Positions 1 through 7,462 of a DNA stretch of 7,635 bases are shown here, piece by piece. The number at the start of each line of letters is the position of its first letter. Within the stretch, counting starts at the first letter, position 1. The notes beneath the pieces were generated by a model, which saw only the letters and a program-made list of their open reading frames with translations, was not told the origin of the DNA and made no database searches. This DNA is from Candidatus Bathyarchaeota archaeon (lineage in GTDB: Archaea > Thermoproteota > Bathyarchaeia > Bathyarchaeales > Bathyarchaeaceae): positions 1-7,635 of the forward strand of contig JAOUJL010000065.1 of assembly GCA_029883255.1 (NCBI GenBank). The letters are read 5' to 3'. Both the position numbers and the translations under genes were made by a program.

Positions 1-1892
1 ACCCCATAGCTTGCACAGACGTTCTTTGCTTCGGCCCCCTAGACTACAATCATGACAAACTTCCCGTCGGCACAAAACATCCGAAATACATTTTCAGAGG
101 GGTAGTTGCTGGCATAGGCCACTACGGAAACAACATGGGCATACCAACTGTCAACGGCGCCATATACTTCGATGAAAGCTATGTCGGCAACGTTGTGGTC
201 TACTGCGGCTGTGTTGGAATTGTGCCGATGAGCAAGTTTATCAGAGACACAAAACCTGGAGATCTCGCCGTTCTGGCTGGTGGAAGAACTGGCAGAGACG
301 GAATCCATGGAGTTACCTTCGCTTCAGCAGAGTTGACAAAGGAATCTGAGGAAGTGTCAAGACCCGCAGTTCAGATTGCAAATCCAATCGAAGAAGAGAA
401 GATCAAACGTGCCATCATAGAGATAAGAAATCAAAAGCTGGGTTCAGCTATAACTGATCTGGGTGGAGGGGGTCTCTCCTGCGCCGTAGATGAGATGGCG
501 CACAGATCTAACTGTGGAGTCTATATTGAACTGGAAAAGGTTCTCCTAAAATATCCTGGCATGGCTCCTTGGGAGATTCACGTTTCTGAATCACAAGAAA
601 GAATGCTTCTCTCAGTTAGAGAGGAAAATCTCCAAAAGGTTTTGGCCATCTTCAAGAGCGAAGATGTTGAAGCCACCCCTGTTGGTAGATTTGCTGAGGG
701 CCACACTGTCAAAGTCCATTATCAAGGACACACTGTTGCTGATTTAGACCTGTATTTTCTGTTTGTCCCTCCTAAGACTAGAAGAATCGCAAAATGGAAG
801 CCGCCAAACTACGTAGAGCCAGCTATTGCTGAACCAGCAGATTTGACACAAGAACTCCTAGAAGTACTGTCTTTACCAAGCGTTGCAAGCAAAGAATGCG
901 TGATAAGAACGTATGACCATGAGGTTAAAGGAAACACCGTTCTGAAACCGTTGCAGGGAAAGTATGGTGGGCCGAACGATGCAGCGGTTATTAAACCCTT
1001 AACTGATTCTTGGAGAGGCGTCGTTATTTCTTGTGGGACGAACCCAAACTACGGAAAGATCGACCCCTACTGGATGGCTGCTTCAGCCATAGACGAAGCT
1101 ATCAGAAACAACGTTTCAGTTGGCGGAAGAAGAATCTCGTTGCTTGACAATTTCACTTGGGGCAGCCCTGAAAAACCCGACAGACTTGGAGGATTAACCA
1201 GAGCCTGCAAAGCCTGCTATGACTTCGCCAAAGCGTTTGGAACACCATTTATCTCAGGAAAAGATAGCCTCTACAATGAATCACCATTAGGCCCAGTCAC
1301 ACCCACACTCCTAATCACGGCTATTGGGATAATCCCAGACGTAAGAAGGACTGTTTCCATTGATGTGAAGAAGCCGAGAAATCTGATCTACCTAATTGGC
1401 CAAACTTATCCTGAATTAGGAGGCTCAGAATATTACGGATTGAAAGGTTACGTGGGAAAAACGGTTCCCAAAGTCAGAATAGAACAAGCAAGAAAAACAA
1501 TGAATTCAATCACAAATGCAATTGATTCTGGGTATGTAAAGTCTTGTCACGACCTTTCTGAAGGAGGCCTAGCAGTTGCAGCTGCTGAAATGGCTCTTAG
1601 CGGAGACTACGGAATCGAACTAAATCTCAAGAATATTCAAAAATCCAGTGAGATGAAAAGGAACGATTACATTCTTTTCTCGGAATCGAACAGCAGATTC
1701 TTGGTGGAGGTTGCGGAGGAAAACAGAGAAGATTTCGAAAAATTGATGGAAGGTAACATTTTCTCGGCTGTCGGCAGAGTAAAAAAGAGAGGCACTCTTT
1801 CTGTTAATGGAATTGACGGTGAACAAATGGTTGACATCCGTCTAGCTGGATTGAGAAATGCGTGGAAGAGAGTTTTCGGAGGTAAAACATGA
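1..1892 (+). CDS. purL: Phosphoribosylformylglycinamidine synthase, large (synthetase) subunit PurL, 5' truncated by window edge
   Basis: PurL is the synthetase subunit that converts FGAR, ATP and ammonia (delivered by PurQ) to FGAM in cytoplasmic de novo purine synthesis. The frame is open from base 3, so the ATG at 135 is internal: the 44 codons before it already read PurL sequence, including CFGPLDY and VAGIGHYGNN. About 629 residues are visible. The family's small form is usually 600-750 residues, so roughly the first 100 are probably missing. Motifs in order are GGRTGRDGIHG (from about base 279), the DLGGGGLS loop (about 459), HVSESQERML (about 579), GGPNDAAV in the second half (about 966), SGKDSLYNE (about 1254) and DLSEGGLAVAA (about 1551), then SESNSRFLVEV. 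This covers both PurM-like halves. There is no C-terminal glutaminase domain, which agrees with the separate purQ directly downstream. The stop TGA overlaps the purQ ATG by 4 bp (ATGA), so the subunits are probably translationally coupled. No internal stop or frameshift was seen. Confidence 0.96.
   Translation, partial: PIACTDVLCFGPLDYNHDKLPVGTKHPKYIFRGVVAGIGHYGNNMGIPTVNGAIYFDESYVGNVVVYCGCVGIVPMSKFIRDTKPGDLAVLAGGRTGRDGIHGVTFASAELTKESEEVSRPAVQIANPIEEEKIKRAIIEIRNQKLGSAITDLGGGGLSCAVDEMAHRSNCGVYIELEKVLLKYPGMAPWEIHVSESQERMLLSVREENLQKVLAIFKSEDVEATPVGRFAEGHTVKVHYQGHTVADLDLYFLFVPPKTRRIAKWKPPNYVEPAIAEPADLTQELLEVLSLPSVASKECVIRTYDHEVKGNTVLKPLQGKYGGPNDAAVIKPLTDSWRGVVISCGTNPNYGKIDPYWMAASAIDEAIRNNVSVGGRRISLLDNFTWGSPEKPDRLGGLTRACKACYDFAKAFGTPFISGKDSLYNESPLGPVTPTLLITAIGIIPDVRRTVSIDVKKPRNLIYLIGQTYPELGGSEYYGLKGYVGKTVPKVRIEQARKTMNSITNAIDSGYVKSCHDLSEGGLAVAAAEMALSGDYGIELNLKNIQKSSEMKRNDYILFSESNSRFLVEVAEENREDFEKLMEGNIFSAVGRVKKRGTLSVNGIDGEQMVDIRLAGLRNAWKRVFGGKT
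1878..1883 (+). promoter_or_regulatory. Shine-Dalgarno site of purQ
   Basis: A GGAGGT hexamer lies 5 nt before the purQ ATG, inside the last codons of purL. It matches the archaeal and bacterial anti-SD closely and supports the start at 1889. Confidence 0.75.
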
Positions 1893-2713
1893 AAAAGGAA
1901 GAAATCAGCGTTTGCATATTGCGGGTTGGTGGAACGAACTGTGACGCAGAAACGAAAAGAGCATTTGACGATTTAGGAGTTGAAGCCAAGATAGTTCATC
2001 TGAATGCAATAATCAAAAAAGGAAACCTCCTCAACTACAGCGCCCTCGTAATTCCAGGCGGCTTTTCTTACGGTGACTACGTGAGAGCAGGAGCTATATG
2101 GGCCAAAGAAGTTTCAGTTAAAATCGGTCCTGAGTTGCAAAAATTCGCTGAAGAGGGAAGACCTATTTTAGGGATTTGCAACGGTTTTCAAGTCTTAGTC
2201 GAAGCTGGTTTGCTACCCGGGTTTGCGGGAATCAGCAAGTATCCTGAGGCCGCGTTAGCAACCAACGTTCCGATTGGATATTATTGTGGCTGGGTTTATC
2301 TCCAGCATGAAAATAGTGGCAACTGCATTTTTACTCAGAAGATTCCGAAAGGAAAAGCACTGAGAATACCCGTGGCGCATGCCGAGGGACGATTCATCTT
2401 TTCAAAAGAAAATGAAAATGCTTACTTGAAACAATTATGCGACAATGACCAGCTCGTTTTTAGATATTGCGACGAAAATGGCGAGCCTGCGAATGGTGAA
2501 TATCCAGTCAATCCCAACGGCGCATCTTACGATATTGCAGGAATTTGTAATCCCAGTGGAACAATTTTCGGTTTGATGCCTCATCCAGAAAGAGCCTACT
2601 ACGGTTGGCAACTGCCAGACTGGACAAAAAGAGAAAGAACACCAAAGTATGGTGACGGGCGTTTGATCTTCGAGTCTGTGGTAGAGTGCATAAAGGAGAA
2701 ACAGAGAAGTTGA
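1889..2713 (+). CDS. purQ: Phosphoribosylformylglycinamidine synthase, glutaminase subunit PurQ
   Basis: PurQ is a class I glutamine amidotransferase that hydrolyses glutamine and passes ammonia to PurL for FGAM formation. The protein has 274 residues. The N-terminus carries the family pattern LRVGGTNCDAET, followed by IPGGFSYGDYVRAGA (about 55-69). The nucleophile Cys97 sits in GICNGFQVL, HAEGRF is at about 164-169, NPNGASYDIAGI at about 208-219, and the catalytic His232 and Glu234 lie in MPHPER. It is longer than the roughly 225-residue bacterial PurQ. Much of the difference is an insert after MPHPER (about 237-257, YYGWQLPDWTKRER and following) before the final helix. The start is supported by GGAGGT 5 nt upstream and by the ATGA overlap with purL. 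Its TGA stop (2711-2713) overlaps the preferred TTG start of guaA. The call is firm; only the role of the insert is unclear. Confidence 0.97.
   Translation: MKKEEISVCILRVGGTNCDAETKRAFDDLGVEAKIVHLNAIIKKGNLLNYSALVIPGGFSYGDYVRAGAIWAKEVSVKIGPELQKFAEEGRPILGICNGFQVLVEAGLLPGFAGISKYPEAALATNVPIGYYCGWVYLQHENSGNCIFTQKIPKGKALRIPVAHAEGRFIFSKENENAYLKQLCDNDQLVFRYCDENGEPANGEYPVNPNGASYDIAGICNPSGTIFGLMPHPERAYYGWQLPDWTKRERTPKYGDGRLIFESVVECIKEKQRS
2692..2699 (+). promoter_or_regulatory. Shine-Dalgarno site deciding the guaA start
   Basis: AAAGGAGA lies within the last codons of purQ, with GGAG ending 11 nt before the TTG at 2710. The spacing is slightly long, but the site sits downstream of the alternative GTG (2686) and so can serve only the TTG. 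Confidence 0.55.
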
Positions 2714-4254
2714 AATTTGACACGATTCTCGTCCTTGACTTTGGTGGACAATACTGCCACCTAATAGCAAGAAGAGTTAGAGAACATGAAGTTTATTCTG
2801 AAATAGTTCCATACGATATAACGCCTAATCAAATCGAAGTTTTGGGAGAAAAATTCAATGTTAAGGGGATGATTCTTTCTGGTGGGCCTTCAAGCATCTA
2901 TGAAGAAAATGCTCCAAAATGCAATCCAGGCATCTTCAACTTGAACATCCCAATTCTGGGTCTATGTTATGGTCATCAGCTAATCGCTTTTCTCTTTGGA
3001 GGAAAAGTGGAACCCGCTAGAAAGAAAGAATACGGAATAAGTTACGCCGTAGTAGACAGCCCCCGTAGCTTGCTAAAAGATTTAAAGGAAAACCAAAAAG
3101 TTTGGATGAGCCACGGGGATACCGTTTATGGACTCCCTGAGAAATTTGAAATTCTTGCGCACACAAAAAATTGTCCAATAGCCGCTTTCCAACATAAAGA
3201 AAAGCCTATTTGCGGGTTGCAGTGGCACCCTGAAGTCATTCATACAGAGAATGGTACAGCGATGTTAAGAAATTTCATTTTCGAGGTGTGCGGATGTGAA
3301 CCGAATTGGATGATGGAAGACTTCGTAACTAGGGCTATTGACGAGGTGAGACGAATTGTTGGGAATGAAAGGTGTGTGATTGGGCTAAGTGGAGGCGTAG
3401 ATTCAAGTACCGCCACCATCTTGGCTTCGAGAGCTATTGGAAAGAACCTGACAGCTGTTTTTGTTGATCATGGATTTATGCGTGAAGGCGAACCTGAATT
3501 CATTCAAATTTTCTTCAAGAAATTCGATCTCAGCTTCCTTTCAGTTGATGCGAGGAGAAGATTTCTACACAAGTTAAAGGGAGTAACAGATCCAGAACAA
3601 AAAAGAAAAATTATCGGCGAAGAATTCATTAGAGTTTTCGAGGAAGTTGCAGAAAAGATCGAAGCAGATTATCTTATGCAAGGGACCATTTACCCAGATA
3701 GGATTGAATCTGGTTTCAGGAAGCATTCAGAGAAGATTAAAACTCATCATAATGTTGCTGGTCTGCCAACTGAAATCAAGTTCAAGGAAATCGTTGAACC
3801 CTTGAGAGATTTGTACAAGGATGAGGTTAGAAAAGTCGCAGAAAAACTAGGTCTGCCTAAACAGATTGTTCAGAGACAACCCTTCCCAGGTCCCGGCCTA
3901 GCGGTGAGGATAATAGGTGAGATAACACAAGGGAAAATAGATGTGGTCAGAAAAGCAGACAGAATTGTAACAGAAGTGATAGAAGCAGGCAAGGTGAATA
4001 AACGTTTATGGCAATATTTTGCGGTCTTGACAGATTCAAAAACTACAGGAGTAAAAGGTGATGCAAGGGCTTATGGTTACACCACCGCGGTTAGAGCCCT
4101 TGAAAGCAAAGAGGCCATGACCGCTAATTTCGCCAAGATTCCGTATGAAATTTTGGAAAAAATCTCAACGAGAATTACAAATGAAATACCTGAAGTCACA
4201 CGAGTCGTGTATGATATTACCCATAAACCACCAGCAACAATAGAGTGGGAATAA
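2710..4254 (+). CDS. guaA: GMP synthase (glutamine-hydrolysing), fused single-chain GuaA
   Basis: GuaA converts XMP, ATP and glutamine to GMP, the last step of the guanylate branch. Both halves are in one 514-residue chain. An N-terminal class I glutaminase has LDFGGQYCHLIARR at the start, nucleophile Cys86 in GLCYGHQL, and His173/Glu175 in QWHPEV. The ATP pyrophosphatase domain has the PP-loop SGGVDSS (227-233), FVDHGFMREGE and HHNVAGLP. The C-terminal dimerisation and XMP-binding part has QRQPFPGPGLAVRIIGE and ends in KPPATIEWE, the usual family terminus. I prefer the TTG at 2710: it overlaps the purQ stop (TTGA), is preceded by AAAGGAGA, and gives the normal short N-terminus. An in-frame GTG at 2686 would add eight residues (522 in total) and a 28-nt overlap with purQ, with no good SD. 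Many euryarchaea split these domains into two genes, so the fusion is informative about lineage. Confidence 0.95.
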   Translation: MKFDTILVLDFGGQYCHLIARRVREHEVYSEIVPYDITPNQIEVLGEKFNVKGMILSGGPSSIYEENAPKCNPGIFNLNIPILGLCYGHQLIAFLFGGKVEPARKKEYGISYAVVDSPRSLLKDLKENQKVWMSHGDTVYGLPEKFEILAHTKNCPIAAFQHKEKPICGLQWHPEVIHTENGTAMLRNFIFEVCGCEPNWMMEDFVTRAIDEVRRIVGNERCVIGLSGGVDSSTATILASRAIGKNLTAVFVDHGFMREGEPEFIQIFFKKFDLSFLSVDARRRFLHKLKGVTDPEQKRKIIGEEFIRVFEEVAEKIEADYLMQGTIYPDRIESGFRKHSEKIKTHHNVAGLPTEIKFKEIVEPLRDLYKDEVRKVAEKLGLPKQIVQRQPFPGPGLAVRIIGEITQGKIDVVRKADRIVTEVIEAGKVNKRLWQYFAVLTDSKTTGVKGDARAYGYTTAVRALESKEAMTANFAKIPYEILEKISTRITNEIPEVTRVVYDITHKPPATIEWE

Positions 4255-4283
4255 GACCTGTCATTTCCCAACGCGTAGAATTA
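4255..4283. other. Convergent intergenic gap between guaA and glnA
   Basis: These 29 bp separate the ends of two opposing transcripts. I see neither a convincing hairpin nor a run of five or more T on either strand here, so any terminators must be weak or lie inside the opposing gene. The only small symmetry is the hexamer ACGCGT at 4271-4276. Confidence 0.6.
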
Positions 4284-5603
4284 CTACAAATCTTTGTATC
4301 TGTTAAGCTCCCAGTCAGTGACATTCCTCTGATACTCGTTCCACTCCGCTTTTCTAATATTAAGGTATTTGCTGAAAACATGTTCTCCCAATGTTTCTTT
4401 CATGAACTCACTTTTCTCAAACTCTTCTATCGCTTCTCCCAAGTCCACTGGTAGAGTTTTTATGTAGAACTTTGCAAGTTTTCCATTGTCGAATCCGTAA
4501 ACGTCTTCTTCTACAGGGCTAGGTGGCTCAATTTTTTCGTTGATTCCGTCAAGACCTGCCGCCAACATAACAGCAAAAGCTAGATATGGGTTACAACTTG
4601 GGTCTGGACACCTTAATTCAAGTCTAGTCGACTTTTCTCTACCTTCGCTGTATCTCGGAACTCTGATTAATGCTGATCGGTTTCTTTGGGCCCAGCAAAT
4701 ATACACAGGTGCTTCGTATCCACGTACGAGGCGTTTATAGCTGTTCACCGTGGGGCACAATATTGCGGCCATTTCTCTGATGTGTTCGAGCTGACCTCCC
4801 ATAAAATGGTAGGCAAGACGAGACAGTTTATACTTGTCCTTTTTATCGTAAAAGAGGGGCTTACCGTCTCTGCCCAACAGTGATTGATGGGTGTGCATTC
4901 CACTTCCATTAACGCCGAAAATGGGTTTTGGCATAAATGTTGCGTGCAGACCTCTGCTCCCAGCCACTGTTTTGATAGCTTGCTTGAGAATCATTACATT
5001 GTCAGCGCTCTTTAAAGCATCCGAGTATTCTATGTCTATCTCATGCTGGCTCGGAGCGCATTCATGGTGAGACATTTCAACATTTATTCCTAACTTCTCA
5101 AGGGTAGATGTCATAACAGCACGTATATCAGTTGCTAAATCACGTGGAGAGAAATCAAAGTATCCTGCTGTGTCATGGTACGTTCTGTTTTCCTTGGACC
5201 TAAACAAGAAGAACTCGATCTCTGGCCCAACATAGTAGAAATATCCTTTCTCTTTCGCTTTCTTCTGAACCCGTTTAAGAATGTACCGAGGGTCGCCAAC
5301 GAATGGGTTTTTGTCTGGGTCGTGAACATCACAGATCATTCTTGCAGCGTTCTTTTCGTCTCGAGGCCATGGGAGAAGTATGTACGTCGATGGGTCGGGG
5401 ATTAGCATCATGTCGCTTTCATGTATCCTAGTGAATCCTTCTATTGAAGAACCGTCGAACCATTTTCCATTGTCGAGGCAATCCACTAGTTCTCTAGGTG
5501 AAATCGTCACGCTTTTTAATCGCCCAGACAAATCAAAGAACATTAAATCAATAAACTCAACTTTTTCGCGTTTCACCTTGTCTACTATTTCTCTTTTTCC
5601 CAT
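4284..5603 (-). CDS. glnA: Glutamine synthetase, type I
   Basis: This enzyme makes glutamine from glutamate, ammonia and ATP in the cytoplasm. The 439-residue protein matches the length of the GSI-alpha group. It has FDGSSIEGF (49-57), metal ligands in GPEIEFF (Glu128, Glu130) and HHECAPSQHEID (179-190), the ATP-site signature KPIFGVNGSGMHTH (226-239), NSYKRLVRGYEAP (287-299, with flap Glu297), QNRSALIRVP-type sequence at 306-316 (here QRNRSALIRVP), and RCPDPSCNPYLAF near 331-343. The adenylylation loop of GSI-beta enzymes is absent, so control by adenylyltransferase is unlikely. Arg59 in GFTRIHESDM aligns by eye with the feedback-inhibition Arg62 of Bacillus GlnA, which suggests direct inhibition by glutamine (inference). 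It is the last gene of the - strand block, 41 bp after pfkB, and may have its own promoter. No GGAA-N6-TTCC type NrpR operator is visible upstream. A partial SD (GTGAT) stands 3 nt before the ATG. Confidence 0.97.
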   Translation of the reverse strand: MGKREIVDKVKREKVEFIDLMFFDLSGRLKSVTISPRELVDCLDNGKWFDGSSIEGFTRIHESDMMLIPDPSTYILLPWPRDEKNAARMICDVHDPDKNPFVGDPRYILKRVQKKAKEKGYFYYVGPEIEFFLFRSKENRTYHDTAGYFDFSPRDLATDIRAVMTSTLEKLGINVEMSHHECAPSQHEIDIEYSDALKSADNVMILKQAIKTVAGSRGLHATFMPKPIFGVNGSGMHTHQSLLGRDGKPLFYDKKDKYKLSRLAYHFMGGQLEHIREMAAILCPTVNSYKRLVRGYEAPVYICWAQRNRSALIRVPRYSEGREKSTRLELRCPDPSCNPYLAFAVMLAAGLDGINEKIEPPSPVEEDVYGFDNGKLAKFYIKTLPVDLGEAIEEFEKSEFMKETLGEHVFSKYLNIRKAEWNEYQRNVTDWELNRYKDL

Positions 5604-5637
5604 ATCATCACAACACGGTCTTTTTGTTATGAAGCTG

Positions 5638-5647
5638 ATTTAAATTA
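5638..5647 (-). promoter_or_regulatory. Possible archaeal TATA box for glnA
   Basis: On the - strand the sequence reads TAATTTAAAT, with the palindrome ATTTAAAT at 5638-5645, overlapping the pfkB stop codon. Its centre is about 38 bp before the glnA ATG. A start site about 26 bp downstream would give a leader of roughly 10 nt, which is normal for archaea. This is a motif match only; glnA could instead be read through from pfkB. Confidence 0.4.
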
Positions 5648-6547
5648 TGTTGTACGCAGATCTGAAAGTCTAGGCAATCCTTCTCTGGCACCAACTTTCT
5701 CTGTACAACGGGAAGCAACAAAATTCCCGAATCTTCCACACTCATACAAGTCTTTGTTTTTGATCAAGCCGTATAGAAACCCCGCACAAAATGCATCGCC
5801 AGCACCTGTGGTATCTACAACTTTCACTTTATATGGTTCAACTAAATAGCTTTCCTTCCCGTTTGTGACATAGCATCCTCTTTCACCCAATTTGACCGCA
5901 ACGATGCTAGCGCCTTTTTTTATCAGAATCTTCGAGCCTTCATCATACTTTTTTCCTGTAAGCAATTTTAGCTCATTTTTGCTTGGAAGCATAACAAAGC
6001 TTCTTTCTATCATTAGCTTCAAAACGGCTATTCCCTTTCTTGCATACAGTTCTCCCGGGTCAAAACTCATTCTAACGTCGCGAAGCTTCTTAACCAACTC
6101 TTTTTGCGCCTTGAACGGTTTTTCTCCAATAAAAGACGTCAAATGCAGAAATGCAGTATTGCCTGCATACTTCAGGTCGATCTCCTTGAGTTCTAGAGAA
6201 TCGTTCACGCCAGGGTCTATGTAAAGCGCTCTGTCACCTTTTGTATTAACGTATCCCATGGCGACGCCGCTTCTACCTTCCCTTGAAATTATTACCCCGC
6301 CAACGTCAACGTTTTGACGTTTGAAGTCATTCAGAAGAAGCTTGCCTTCGCGTTTGTCAGAAACTTTTCCTATAAAACCCGTTTTTAACCCGAGTCTCGC
6401 CAAACCTACAGCTGTGTTTGCCGCAGAGCCTCCAGGGGCTTCTTTGAAGTCTATGATGAAACTTTCTTCGTCTCTTCCAGCTATTCGGTTCACTCGATAG
6501 AGTCTGTCAACATTTAAGGCGCCGAAGCAGATGACATCAAACTTCAT
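5645..6547 (-). CDS. PfkB/ribokinase-family kinase (sugar or nucleoside kinase, substrate unknown)
   Basis: This is a 300-residue cytosolic kinase of the PfkB superfamily, which phosphorylates a hydroxymethyl group of a sugar or nucleoside with ATP or a similar donor. The N-terminus [12 protein letters not shown] is the typical first strand. Signature 1 is [17 protein letters not shown] (37-53). Signature 2 is [16 protein letters not shown] (245-260), with the GAGD anion hole and catalytic base Asp251. [12 protein letters not shown] (187-198) is the usual N-x-x-E region. Sequence alone does not separate ribokinase, nucleoside kinase (adenosine/inosine type, as in some archaeal PfkB proteins) or another sugar kinase. 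The neighbouring purine genes make a nucleoside kinase tempting but prove nothing, as they are on the other strand. The ATG overlaps the ftr stop by 4 bp (ATGA) and has no clear SD, so translation is probably coupled to ftr. The length and key residues indicate an intact enzyme. Confidence 0.9.
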   Translation of the reverse strand: MKFDVICFGALNVDRLYRVNRIAGRDEESFIIDFKEAPGGSAANTAVGLARLGLKTGFIGKVSDKREGKLLLNDFKRQNVDVGGVIISREGRSGVAMGYVNTKGDRALYIDPGVNDSLELKEIDLKYAGNTAFLHLTSFIGEKPFKAQKELVKKLRDVRMSFDPGELYARKGIAVLKLMIERSFVMLPSKNELKLLTGKKYDEGSKILIKKGASIVAVKLGERGCYVTNGKESYLVEPYKVKVVDTTGAGDAFCAGFLYGLIKNKDLYECGRFGNFVASRCTEKVGAREGLPRLSDLRTT

Positions 6548-7449
6548 GGAAACAACTCTCGAAGATGTATCTTATACTTTCCCAGTTTCCCTCCATAATT
6601 GCCAGCGGAAATTCTTGACACGCCGTTCACGCGTCTAGCAGCACTGATGCCTACCCGCATCGCTTCTTTTACTGCGTCAATTGATATACCGTTGATTACA
6701 ACTTCTGGAATGTAGTTGACGCCTTCTGGAACTCTCGACTCTTTTCCTAACTTTTTCTTAAGCGTTGGACAATAGGGATGATTAGTGGTTGGGCCTATCC
6801 ACGGAAACTTGGTTTCAGGTTTGGAACCAGCTGAACAAACGTTGAAGGGAGTTATGGCTCCTTCCACTCCTCTTATGGTCTTCAGCGCCTTCCTTCCTGC
6901 CTCCATCACAGCCTCTCTAGTTTTGCACATATACCAGAAATTGCCACCCATTACTCCTCGCCCATACCCCAGATAATGCTCTATGTGGAAGTCTGGCACC
7001 ATAAGAGGAACGACAACCATGTCACGTCCATAACGTTTTTCCTCCAACTCGAAACCGTCTCCACAGTGACCTATTCTTTTCATAGTGTCGATTTTTCCAG
7101 TTGGATTAGGAAGGGCATCAAAGATGGCGGTAAAGGGTTTGACAAGTACGTCTTGACGTATCCTGTATGACATTTCCACCTCAAACTTTTTAGCCGAATC
7201 AGCGAAGGGTTTTCTTTCGTCGATTTTCCCCCAAAACTGTATAATCGCGCCCATACGTCCGTCTGGCGTTTCTTTTCGGCTTAACCATTTCTCGATTCCT
7301 CCCTCAATTCTGCCGATGACTATTGAAGGTGTGGCTGTGACATCTTGTGCTGCTTTTTTCAGTATTTCGTCGTCGTCTGCCGTGATCATAATCCGTGAAT
7401 AAAGTCCCTCAAAAGCCTCCGCGTAGGTATCTTCTACCTCAGCGTGCAT
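6544..7449 (-). CDS. ftr: Formylmethanofuran--tetrahydromethanopterin N-formyltransferase
   Basis: Ftr transfers the formyl group between methanofuran and the N5 of tetrahydromethanopterin, a reversible cytoplasmic step of methanogenesis, of the archaeal reductive acetyl-CoA pathway or of C1 oxidation. The protein has 301 residues against about 297 for characterised archaeal Ftr. Recognisable blocks are VEDTYAEAF (5-13), ETPDGRMG (60-67), FDALP (110-114), [10 protein letters not shown] (165-174), GVEGAITPF (194-202), NHPYCPTL (223-230), [18 protein letters not shown] (251-268) and the C-terminal [10 protein letters not shown] (281-290) followed by KIHLRELF. The family ending is complete. The ATG is preceded by AAGGTGA and falls at the place expected from the M. 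kandleri enzyme, whose start is only a few residues longer. It lies 13 bp after an upstream unknown gene and overlaps pfkB by 4 bp, so it is in the middle of an operon. It does not by itself show the direction of C1 flux. Confidence 0.96.
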   Translation of the reverse strand: MHAEVEDTYAEAFEGLYSRIMITADDDEILKKAAQDVTATPSIVIGRIEGGIEKWLSRKETPDGRMGAIIQFWGKIDERKPFADSAKKFEVEMSYRIRQDVLVKPFTAIFDALPNPTGKIDTMKRIGHCGDGFELEEKRYGRDMVVVPLMVPDFHIEHYLGYGRGVMGGNFWYMCKTREAVMEAGRKALKTIRGVEGAITPFNVCSAGSKPETKFPWIGPTTNHPYCPTLKKKLGKESRVPEGVNYIPEVVINGISIDAVKEAMRVGISAARRVNGVSRISAGNYGGKLGKYKIHLRELFP

Positions 7450-7453
7450 AAAA

Positions 7454-7460
7454 TCACCTT
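7454..7460 (-). promoter_or_regulatory. Shine-Dalgarno site of ftr
   Basis: AAGGTGA on the - strand ends 4 nt before the ftr ATG, inside the 13-bp gap after the upstream gene. It matches the archaeal GGTGA-type SD and supports the start at 7449. Confidence 0.7.
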
Positions 7461-7462
7461 AA

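Noticed and set aside
135..137. ATG at 135 as the purL start
   Set aside because: The 44 codons before it are in frame, without stops, and encode conserved PurL sequence, so the gene begins outside the window.
39..308. 89-codon - strand frame over the 5' part of purL
   Set aside because: It lies opposite strongly conserved PurL sequence that continues in frame to the window edge; no SD or recognisable domain.
2435..2770. - strand frame spanning the purQ-guaA junction
   Set aside because: Antisense to the catalytic end of PurQ and the GuaA N-terminus; composition (Cys, Ser, Leu rich) is typical of shadow translation.
4255..4283. Bidirectional terminator between guaA and glnA
   Set aside because: No stem-loop or T-run could be supported on either strand.
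4245..4454. + strand frame after guaA reaching into glnA
   Set aside because: Overlaps the guaA end and is antisense to the conserved GlnA C-terminus; no family resemblance.
5892..6224. 110-codon + strand frame within pfkB, hydrophobic and Ser/Phe rich
   Set aside because: Could be mistaken for a membrane protein, but it is the complement of the intact PfkB coding sequence and has no SD.
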